From IMG/VR virus record IMGVR_UViG_3300047392_000154, positions 1 to 27,814 of that record: 27,814 nt of DNA; one strand, 5' to 3'. Below are positions 22,524 to 27,814 of the stretch, in pieces. The notes under the pieces were generated by a model. It worked only from the letters and a program-made list of their open reading frames with translations. It was not told the DNA's origin and searched no databases. The position numbers and the translations under genes were made by a program. Numbering within the stretch: position 1 is the first letter of the stretch; every line of letters starts with the position of its first letter. This DNA is from a virus.

Positions 22524-23438
22524 TTATTTTTTATTTGTTTGACACCATGTCCAACCTTTAGTAATTGGTATAGTAATATCTTGTTTACCCGCTGCAGAGG
22601 TCATATACTGTGCACCCCATTCTATCATAGCATATGAGATGGTTTGATTTATGTCTAAACCTACTTTATTAGCATTAACACCTAATTGAAATAACCACAT
22701 ATGACCACCAGTTTGCCAAGAAGTTGTATACATGCCATGTGATTTTTCAGTCCATTTACGAGCTATCTCGAATTTTTTAGTGCTTTCCATATTTGGATTT
22801 GTTAAGACAAACGGTTTAGGTGGTTTTGGTTTCTCAATCTTTTTACCATTGGCTTTTAACCATTGACCTAACTCTTGCATACTAACACGCGAACGAACTT
22901 CAATTAACTCTTGTTCTACATAGTGCACATCAATGACTTGACCTTCATCATTTGTAACTTGGATTTCTCTCAAACCACCAGGTAATCTAGATAATTGTGG
23001 TATATGTTTAGTTCTTGGGTCAATTGGTAAACCTTTTTGGACTAAAATTTCTCTGATAGTCTTCCATAAAGTAGGTTGTATATCTTTTGGTATAGGTCTA
23101 TCAAGTCTGACAATCACATGGACAGACTTTGTACCACTCCAGGTCATAGTACTATAGGGTAAACCCGTAGCTCTGACCATACTCACTTGTGTGTCTCTGG
23201 GGATAATCTTGCCATTATCTGTTTTATCCATCTCAAACAACATCGCATATACGTGCTTGACATTCTGTTCGTTTCTTTTAGTTTCTAATGGATTGATACA
23301 GAATTTTTCAGCTGTTGAGAATAACATATCAGGCCAAACTGGTTCAGCTTTACTAGCCCAAGCATCTATTTTACCCCAAGCTGTTTTATGATCTGCATCA
23401 AATAAACATTCTAAAAACTGTTTTTTACTTGGTTTCAT
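22524..23438 (-). CDS. AEP-type primase
   Basis: The product has 304 residues. The core shows hallmark AEP patches: YAMLFEMD (64-71), where Glu69 and Asp71 take the place of the usual DxD; SGTKSVHVIV (101-110) with His107; and DPRTKHIPQLSRLPGG (140-155). Residues about 225-295 hold a helical C-terminal region (IARKWTEKSHGMY...TGGHMWLF...IEWGA) that resembles PriCT-like modules after such primases. It would make primers for the phage fork. Its ATG overlaps the previous stop as ATGA and it is 6 nt from the winged-helix gene, so the three replication genes form one unit. Confidence 0.75.
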   Translation of the reverse strand: MKPSKKQFLECLFDADHKTAWGKIDAWASKAEPVWPDMLFSTAEKFCINPLETKRNEQNVKHVYAMLFEMDKTDNGKIIPRDTQVSMVRATGLPYSTMTWSGTKSVHVIVRLDRPIPKDIQPTLWKTIREILVQKGLPIDPRTKHIPQLSRLPGGLREIQVTNDEGQVIDVHYVEQELIEVRSRVSMQELGQWLKANGKKIEKPKPPKPFVLTNPNMESTKKFEIARKWTEKSHGMYTTSWQTGGHMWLFQLGVNANKVGLDINQTISYAMIEWGAQYMTSAAGKQDITIPITKGWTWCQTNKK

Positions 23439-23893
23439 CGTTTTGTAATATTTTTAAATATTTTCAGATTAATATTAGTTTTAATCTGTTTTTGTTTTTC
23501 AGATAAATTTCTTTTTTTACCAATAGATTGATAAAATTGAAATTCCCATTCTGTAATAACATTTTTTAAAAAAAAATCATAAAGACTTCCAATATTAATT
23601 GAATAAAGTATATTATTTTTAATACCGTGTAAAATACTAGACATTTGTTTTACTTGTGGCCAAAGCGATGTATCAGACATAAATTTTTTAACACAACAAT
23701 TACCTACTTGTATTGTAAATCCATTATATATGTTTTCACATACACAAACTTCAAATATACTGTGTCCACATAAACAGTGATTACCATGTTCTTCGTATGA
23801 AGAAATATAAACCCATTCTTGTTTTGCTTGTTGCCAATTCGAGTTCATAGAACTTTCTAATACTCCGTTAATAAACTTATCTTTATAACTCAT
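23435..23893 (-). CDS. Cys-rich zinc-finger-like protein
   Basis: The product has 152 residues. A Cys/His cluster reads HCLCGHSIFEVCVCEN (39-54) and VGNCCVKKFM (63-72). C40, C42, H44, C50, C52, C66 and C67 could bind one or two metal ions. The pattern CxCGHxI, a strand, then VGxxCVKKF, recurs in uncharacterised phage and large-virus proteins. The remainder is helical and Lys-rich at the C-terminus. It is coupled by ATGA to the primase, so a replication-associated or single-strand-binding role is possible. The composition is AT-richer than its neighbours and Asn/Ile/Lys-rich. Confidence 0.6.
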   Translation of the reverse strand: MSYKDKFINGVLESSMNSNWQQAKQEWVYISSYEEHGNHCLCGHSIFEVCVCENIYNGFTIQVGNCCVKKFMSDTSLWPQVKQMSSILHGIKNNILYSINIGSLYDFFLKNVITEWEFQFYQSIGKKRNLSEKQKQIKTNINLKIFKNITKR

Positions 23894-23928
23894 AATTAAT
23901 ATTAGAATTTTTTATAATTTTTTAATTT

Positions 23929-24237
23929 TTACGAGTCTAATAAACCAAAAGGAAATTGTTCATCTGCTAATTCTTCACCATAGTTGGCTGCTTCTTGGAA
24001 GTATCTAGCCATAGCTACAATACCACTGTGAAAACCATGTTGCCAATCGCCTGTTTCTGGGTCACATAGCTGACCAACTTCGTATGTAAAGTCTTTTTCT
24101 ATTCTAAATTTGGCTTCTTTAACAGCAGGTAGATGTGCATCCGCTGGTTGACTTCTTGCATACCATAATAAACTTACATACTTGTCTTGGTGTTTTGCTG
24201 CTAATTCTAGCAGTCTTTTTTTACTACATTTTGTCAT
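23929..24237 (-). CDS. Unknown protein with a WQHGFHSGIVAMARY motif
   Basis: The product has 102 residues, mostly helical. A basic N-terminus (MTKCSKKRLLELAAKHQDKY) is followed by a helical segment and the motif WQHGFHSGIVAMARY at about 65-79, then an acidic C-terminus. Similar xGFxSGxxAxxRY motifs occur in small early-region proteins of aquatic phages, always without known function. It sits in the early accessory block between a 49-residue protein and the zinc-finger-like gene. No function is assigned. Confidence 0.65.
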   Translation of the reverse strand: MTKCSKKRLLELAAKHQDKYVSLLWYARSQPADAHLPAVKEAKFRIEKDFTYEVGQLCDPETGDWQHGFHSGIVAMARYFQEAANYGEELADEQFPFGLLDS

Positions 24238-24238
24238 A

Positions 24239-24388
24239 TTACTTTGTTTTTTTTAAAAGGGGTTTAATAATCATTTGAGTACCTTGATAGTCAGGTAAAG
24301 TAGTAGAGAATACTACATTTGGTTTTTCAAGTCCTTTAAATGCAAAAGGATCATTGATTGCTTTACGAAGTTTTTTAGTTTTTGTCAT
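24239..24388 (-). CDS. Small basic protein of unknown function
   Basis: The product has 49 residues from the ATG at 24386-24388, starting MTKTKKLRKAINDPFAFKGL and ending PLLKKTK. A longer reading from a TTG at 24437-24439 exists, but that TTG coincides with the -35-like box of the promoter, so the ATG is preferred. The protein is basic and has no recognised domain. Its stop lies 1 nt before the next gene's start, so the two are co-translated. Confidence 0.55.
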   Translation of the reverse strand: MTKTKKLRKAINDPFAFKGLEKPNVVFSTTLPDYQGTQMIIKPLLKKTK

Positions 24389-24409
24389 AATAATTGTGTT
24401 TTTATATTT

Positions 24410-24439
24410 ATTATATAATCTATTTATCCGATGTTTCAA
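24410..24439 (-). promoter_or_regulatory. Sigma-70-like promoter, TTGAAA-N18-TATAAT
   Basis: TTGAAA (24434-24439) and TATAAT (24410-24415) are 18 nt apart on the minus strand, 21 nt before the ATG at 24388. It follows a terminator, so it likely opens the early accessory/replication unit running to 20707 or beyond. A similar ATGAAA-N18-TATAAT precedes the candidate small RNA. Confidence 0.6.
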
Positions 24440-24484
24440 ATAAATTTGCTCACTTTTAAAATTATATTAATATAATATAATATT

Positions 24485-24520
24485 ATAAAAAAAGGCCACT
24501 AACAAGAGTCAATGACCTTT
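24485..24520 (-). terminator. Terminator after the acetyltransferase gene
   Basis: The minus-strand RNA arms (24508-24520 and 24491-24503) form 13 pairs including several G-U wobbles, with a UCUU loop and a run of seven T. It is 20 nt past the stop of the acetyltransferase gene. On the plus strand several of these pairs would be C-A or A-C mismatches, so it is directional. Confidence 0.82.
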
Positions 24521-24540
24521 AGTTATTAAACAAACAAAAA

Positions 24541-25146
24541 TTATGCTTCTGGAGTATACTGCATCCAAGCACCATTTACTGGCACAAAATCAAGTTCTTC
24601 ATAGAATTTACGCAAAGCTACAGTTTTAGCTATAAAGTCAAAATCACTAATAGCATCGGTTGCACATGGTAAAACTTTTAAAGTCATCTGAGCAGCATCA
24701 CATTCGTCCAAGATAATATTCATAATCTTGGTACCAAGACCTTGGTTTCTGGCTTCTTTGGCAATTTTAATAGTGTGTAATTGAGTAGTCGTTTCATTCT
24801 CTGCAATAAATTCTAATACTACAGGTCCGATTTCTGTCATAAATCTGTAATTACCTATATTAGGGTAATATTCTGCATAGTGTGTAGCTACATTTTTAAT
24901 AGTGTTAACAAACATACCATTTTTGTAAAACCACGTACATTTTTTAGCTTCTGCGTTTAGTAATTGAGACACTTGGTCAGCAACATTTTTTACTAAAGTA
25001 GCCGTAGTTAATTGACCAGGTAAGTCAAAACACTCGTAAAACTCTTCGTTGGTTTGCAATAGACTTGGTACAGTTTCATACTTTTGCATTTTAGTGTTAA
25101 ACTGGTTGATCTTGTTGATCATTTTACTTGAATTGAAAGTTTTCAT
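24541..25146 (-). CDS. GNAT-family N-acetyltransferase
   Basis: The product has 201 residues. The acetyl-CoA-binding motif A is seen at about 123-149: a beta strand (LHTIKIA), then ARNQGLGTKIMNIILDE with the R133..G136..G138 pyrophosphate loop. The C-terminal motif B region is ALRKFYEELDFVPVNGAWMQY (177-197), the usual FYxxxGF-like end of the fold with Leu-Asp in place of Gly. The first 100 residues are less typical and may contact a substrate. It stands alone between two terminators with its own promoter-like motif. It may acetylate a host or phage protein or small molecule; the target cannot be told. Confidence 0.85.
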   Translation of the reverse strand: MKTFNSSKMINKINQFNTKMQKYETVPSLLQTNEEFYECFDLPGQLTTATLVKNVADQVSQLLNAEAKKCTWFYKNGMFVNTIKNVATHYAEYYPNIGNYRFMTEIGPVVLEFIAENETTTQLHTIKIAKEARNQGLGTKIMNIILDECDAAQMTLKVLPCATDAISDFDFIAKTVALRKFYEELDFVPVNGAWMQYTPEA

Positions 25147-25171
25147 TTTGTCTTTGTTTAAATGTTATATG

Positions 25172-25179
25172 TAAATATA
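25172..25179 (-). promoter_or_regulatory. TATATTTA promoter-like element before the acetyltransferase
   Basis: TATATTTA on the minus strand ends 25 nt before the ATG, the same spacing as before the 14141 gene. No clear upstream box is seen 17-19 nt away. It lies downstream of the small-RNA terminator, where a new start is needed. Confidence 0.4.
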
Positions 25180-25255
25180 CTAAATTCTGGCGACATAAAA
25201 AAACTTTTTAGTAATTATTTTTCAACTATTTTACAACTGATTGGTTTCCAATAGA

Positions 25256-25289
25256 CATAAAAAAGCCAGGGTGATAAAACCTGGCTTTT
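25256..25289 (-). terminator. Terminator ending the candidate small RNA
   Basis: AAAAGCCAGG (25261-25270) and CCTGGCTTTT (25280-25289) form a perfect 10-bp stem with a 9-nt loop. On the minus strand CCTGGC is followed by six T. The flanking A/T runs on both sides could allow function in both directions. Confidence 0.85.
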
Positions 25290-25388
25290 ATAAAATATAG
25301 ATAAACGTTCACCAATTAAATTTCGTACACAGTGCTCAAACTGTTATAAAAAATGCCCGTCCTTTTCGAGCGTTTAATTGTGAATACT
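25261..25388 (-). ncRNA. Candidate structured small RNA between two terminators
   Basis: The 400-nt gene-free gap at 25147-25546 holds a self-contained unit. A promoter-like ATGAAA-N18-TATAAT (25393-25422) would start RNA near 25388. The 5' part TTCACAATTAAA (25373-25384) pairs with TTTAATTGGTGAA (25308-25320) as a 12-bp stem with one bulged G. Inside lie two hairpins, GCTCG/CGGGC (with a G-U pair) and ACAGT/ACTGT, giving a three-way-junction shape. A perfect terminator follows at 25261-25289. No start codon with a convincing reading frame was seen. It matches no RNA family I know. Confidence 0.5.
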
Positions 25389-25392
25389 AAAG

Positions 25393-25422
25393 ATTATACC
25401 AAGATATAATTGTTTGTTTCAT
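25393..25422 (-). promoter_or_regulatory. Promoter-like ATGAAA-N18-TATAAT before the small RNA
   Basis: ATGAAA (25417-25422) and TATAAT (25393-25398) are 18 nt apart on the minus strand, the same geometry as the promoter at 24410-24439. The -35-like box abuts the T-run of the preceding terminator. Confidence 0.5.
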
Positions 25423-25454
25423 AAAAAAGCCGTTGATCAAATTATCAACGGCTT
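25421..25454 (-). terminator. Terminator after the fibre cassette
   Basis: AAGCCGTTGAT (25427-25437) and ATCAACGGCTT (25444-25454) make a perfect 11-bp stem with a 6-nt loop. On the minus strand it ends in six T. It lies about 95 nt past the stop of the beta-helix fibre gene; 25455-25546 is AT-rich with no feature seen. Confidence 0.88.
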
Positions 25455-25546
25455 CCATAAAAACATAAAAAAATAAAAAAATGAAAATCAAAAAACCTTT
25501 AAATCTTCATAGGTATATATTAAACTTTACAAGAAAGTTTCAAAAA

Positions 25547-27247
25547 TTATGATATAGTTACAGAGTCAATCCAAATATACTTACCTGGCATTGTGGCTGT
25601 ATTTACACATAAAGCCGCAAATGAATTTAAAAACACATTAGAGTTAAATGCATTCAAACCAGTGTATGTAACATCAGTCCAATCTGTACCAACTGTTTTA
25701 TCTTCATCAGCCCAAGATAATGTAGTACTACCGCTAGTTATATTACCTGTTTTAGCATTAGGATATAAAGCAAATTTAACTGTACCTGCTATAGATGATT
25801 TACATCTAATAGTAATAGTTTTAGGTGTTATAGAATCTATAAAAATAGATTCGAATGGTGTAAATGAAGCAGCACTACTAGTTACAGCTCTAGGTTTACT
25901 CAATCTCAAAGAGTTAGTACCAGTTGATGTTTGTGTTGGATCAGCAAAAAGAATTTGACCAGCACCAAAGACAGTTTTAAAACCTTCAGAATCTTTGATA
26001 TATGCACTAGGTCGTAAAGCTGAATAACTAGTACTTGCAGCTGGTATCATTTGAGTCCAACCAGAAGTAGTAGTATCTCCTTCAACATTTTCTATATTTT
26101 GTGCTGGTGTATTAATCATTACACTACTGCCTGTACTAGGTGTCGAATAAAATAAATTAACAGCGTTGGTACCAACTCTATTTAATGAGTTAATAATAAT
26201 TACATTATTATTATTCGTTTCTGATAATGAAACACCTTCAAAAGTACTTGTATTAGGCGCAGCAAAACTAGAAATAGTTACATTACCAAAAATGTTTTGT
26301 AGACTAATATTAATACCTCCAGATGGTGGAGCAGTACCAATAGAATAACCTTTTACAAAATGATTAGTTACTTGAATAGGCGATGTTGAATTCGAAACAC
26401 CAACTAAAGCAGATCTCATAAACCAACTGTTGTTATATTTTAAAGCTGGTGTACCGTCTGCTGCAAATTGAGGTGAGTTAAAAGAACTCAATCTAGTATT
26501 AGACAAATATAAATCTTTATTAGGATATGTTGCACTAGCAATTGGATTAGCACCAAAAACAGTAGTTGAAGATGGCATATAGACAAAAGCTAGAGTACCA
26601 GGCGCCCACGTATTAATACTACCAGCAAAACCAGTAGATAAATGTGATAGCATAAAACGGTCAAAATACATACCAGCACCAGACACTGCAGTAAAACCAG
26701 TCCCAGATTGTGCAGTCGATGTAACAGTAGAATGATAATTCATAACTGTAAAACCATTTTGCTGTGTAAAGTTATTAGTCCAACCTCCTCTAATATCAAA
26801 TTGAGATTTGCCAGCAATATTAACGTTTTCAAAAGTTTGAGATGCGGTTGTTGTATAATATTGTTGTGCAGTTACTGCAATTCTAGAAATTGTTACATTG
26901 GCGTTTTCATCAAAGTTAGTAGCACCATCAGTTGTAAAGTTTGCAGCAGTTACAGAGAATACTTTATAAAAGAATTTCTGGTCACCAAAATTAGGATCAT
27001 TATAGGTAATAATATCACCAGGCGCTAATAAACCTACTAATGATTGAGACGTATTCCATGTTGTACCACCTCTTTGTGTGTGTGAACAAGTACCAGGTAG
27101 GGCAGTAAATGTTGAACCAGCTACTCTAATTTCATCACCATTAGTGCCAACGGTCATGGCTTTGTTAATAGTTTTATATGGCGTTGCAATAGTACCGTTA
27201 CCAGTAGTATCATTACCATTTATATTATCTGTATATAAAATTGCCAT
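25547..27247 (-). CDS. Beta-helix tail fibre / receptor-binding protein
   Basis: The product has 566 residues. Residues 10-30 (GNDTTGNGTIATPYKTINKA) match the opening motif of secreted and phage right-handed beta-helix proteins. The middle (about 100-450) is rich in Asn, Ser, Thr and Gly with short repeated strands typical of a parallel beta-helix. The last 95 or so residues (starting near SITPKTITIRCKSS and ending WIDSVTIS) look like a beta-sandwich carbohydrate-binding module. It follows a collagen-like fibre gene and two small proteins. It probably binds surface glycans; pectate-lyase-like catalysis cannot be judged. Terminators follow. Confidence 0.7.
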   Translation of the reverse strand: MAILYTDNINGNDTTGNGTIATPYKTINKAMTVGTNGDEIRVAGSTFTALPGTCSHTQRGGTTWNTSQSLVGLLAPGDIITYNDPNFGDQKFFYKVFSVTAANFTTDGATNFDENANVTISRIAVTAQQYYTTTASQTFENVNIAGKSQFDIRGGWTNNFTQQNGFTVMNYHSTVTSTAQSGTGFTAVSGAGMYFDRFMLSHLSTGFAGSINTWAPGTLAFVYMPSSTTVFGANPIASATYPNKDLYLSNTRLSSFNSPQFAADGTPALKYNNSWFMRSALVGVSNSTSPIQVTNHFVKGYSIGTAPPSGGINISLQNIFGNVTISSFAAPNTSTFEGVSLSETNNNNVIIINSLNRVGTNAVNLFYSTPSTGSSVMINTPAQNIENVEGDTTTSGWTQMIPAASTSYSALRPSAYIKDSEGFKTVFGAGQILFADPTQTSTGTNSLRLSKPRAVTSSAASFTPFESIFIDSITPKTITIRCKSSIAGTVKFALYPNAKTGNITSGSTTLSWADEDKTVGTDWTDVTYTGLNAFNSNVFLNSFAALCVNTATMPGKYIWIDSVTIS

Positions 27248-27249
27248 AG

Positions 27250-27429
27250 TTATTCTTTAATTTTTTTGTTGATATAATCTACACACTCATCTAATGTACC
27301 TTCAAATACAATCAAGGCTTCAAGTGTTTCAGTAGTAGTTGTATTTAATGTCACATAAAACACATCTGTGTTTTCATGTACAAGATATGTGACTTTTAGG
27401 TCTGCTGTTGTATCTGAGTAAACTATCAT
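27250..27429 (-). CDS. Small protein in the fibre cassette (59 residues)
   Basis: The ATG at 27427-27429 overlaps the preceding stop as TAATG, and the stop lies 2 nt before the next ATG. The product starts MIVYSDTTADLKVTYLVHEN, continues with Thr-rich strands and ends in a helix (CVDYINKKIKE). It is probably a small alpha/beta fold. It may be a fibre chaperone or minor structural protein. No family is recognised. The tight coupling on both sides strongly supports it as a real gene. Confidence 0.75.
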   Translation of the reverse strand: MIVYSDTTADLKVTYLVHENTDVFYVTLNTTTTETLEALIVFEGTLDECVDYINKKIKE

Positions 27430-27632
27430 TATTTAAAATTTATTTTAAAACCAGTTGTAGTCCATTTTGCTGTGCTTTCGTTCATTTGTACACCAAAGCC
27501 AGAAGTTAACCATTTAGCTACACTAGTTACTCTTTGCCATACAAGAGTAGTGCCTCTGTAAACAAAATTTACATTGGTACTACCTCTTTTTAGGTCTGTT
27601 ATACTATTTATTTGTCTTTTAATGTCTCCCAT
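27429..27632 (-). CDS. Small fibre-associated protein (67 residues)
   Basis: The product has 67 residues and is basic, beginning MGDIKRQINSITDLKRGSTN. A tandem-like pair (AKWLTSGFGVQMN and AKWTTTGFKINF) is seen near residues 39-66. The opening resembles small phage proteins that cap or follow fibre genes, with a VYRGTTLVWQR strand in the middle. The start overlaps the previous stop as TAATG. A role as minor virion protein is plausible; no function is known. Confidence 0.65.
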   Translation of the reverse strand: MGDIKRQINSITDLKRGSTNVNFVYRGTTLVWQRVTSVAKWLTSGFGVQMNESTAKWTTTGFKINFK

Positions 27633-27814
27633 TATTCAATAAAATATAATGTTGTTGCTGAATATGAACCTAAAGCTGTGTATTGTGCTTGAGTTCCACT
27701 CCAAACGTTTGTTATTGTATTAGGTCCTGATGTTGAAATAGTTCCTGATGGTGTAGTACCTGATGTACCAGCCGTTCCAGAACTACCATTCGTACCAGAT
27801 GTACCGTTTGTGCC
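27632..27814 (-). CDS. Collagen-like upper tail fibre protein, C-terminal fragment
   Basis: Only the last 60 codons are in the window; the gene is open at the right edge. The visible part begins with collagen-like Gly-Thr-x triplets (GTNGTSGTNGSSGTAGTSGT) and ends in WSGTQAQYTALGSYSATTLY followed by FIE. That ending, W.GT.aqY.alg.y...TLYFI, is common at the C-terminus of phage upper tail fibre and structural proteins. The triplets form a stalk; the end is likely an attachment or trimerisation cap. The stop overlaps the next ATG. Confidence 0.75.
   Translation of the reverse strand, partial: GTNGTSGTNGSSGTAGTSGTTPSGTISTSGPNTITNVWSGTQAQYTALGSYSATTLYFIE

Noticed and set aside
24389-24439. Longer start for the small basic protein at 24239
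   Set aside because: The upstream start is a TTG that overlaps the -35-like box, which would put the promoter inside the coding region.
25290-25420. A tRNA gene in the fibre-acetyltransferase gap
   Set aside because: The closing stem and two hairpins do not form a cloverleaf with a T-loop motif or CCA end.
25593-25958. A 121-codon open frame on the plus strand
   Set aside because: It is antisense to the beta-helix fibre gene, has hydrophobic Val/Leu-rich composition typical of antisense frames, and shows no motif.

Overview
This window is a stretch of a tailed double-stranded DNA phage genome. It is AT-rich, and every convincing gene reads on the minus strand, so transcription runs from high to low coordinates. 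Spacing is very tight, with many TAATG or ATGA start-stop overlaps. The likely host is a member of the Bacteroidota (Flavobacteriia-like). That inference rests on the style of the capsid, portal, tail and holin-like proteins, the A-rich leader sequences without strong Shine-Dalgarno sites, and promoter candidates of the TAnnTTT type. No host gene, tRNA, integrase or CRISPR array is visible.

Layout in transcription order. (1) 27814-25547: receptor-binding cassette with the end of a collagen-like fibre protein, two small proteins and a beta-helix fibre. Two strong terminators follow, and between them lies a candidate structured small RNA (about 25261-25388) with its own promoter. (2) 25146-23435: accessory genes: a GNAT acetyltransferase, two small unknowns and a Cys-rich zinc-finger-like protein. 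(3) 23438-20707: replication module with an AEP-type primase, a winged-helix initiator-like protein and a DnaB-like helicase, then an HNH protein (20664-20254) that lacks its usual His. (4) 20250-14365: unknowns, portal, connector, TerS-like protein, sigma-like factor, small membrane proteins and large terminase. (5) 14141-3053: tail completion proteins, tail/baseplate proteins, a 1792-residue Cys-repeat and beta-propeller protein, and the tape measure protein. (6) 3053-1: holin-like membrane protein, a composite XkdF-type protease, scaffold, and the start of the major capsid protein, which runs off the window. Capsid genes therefore come after the tail genes.

The main unexplained structure is a duplicated DNA element at 14211-14366 and 22112-22234. 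Each copy has 22-bp tandem repeats, a GGTCC/GGACC inverted repeat, an AT-rich 8-bp-arm palindrome and a hairpin. Seventy-five bases are identical between copies. One copy lies just after the terminase gene. The other lies inside the winged-helix replication gene, where the 22-bp period puts each unit in a different reading frame, so the DNA rather than the peptide appears to be conserved. This resembles the iteron origin inside lambda gene O. Other notable items are a protease interrupted by about 340 residues that include a HAD domain, a MuF-like segment and a copy of the capsid N-terminal motif; a 146-nt out-of-frame gene overlap; and a recurring TATATTTA motif 22-25 nt upstream of four genes.

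All functional names rest on reading motifs by eye. No database search was run.
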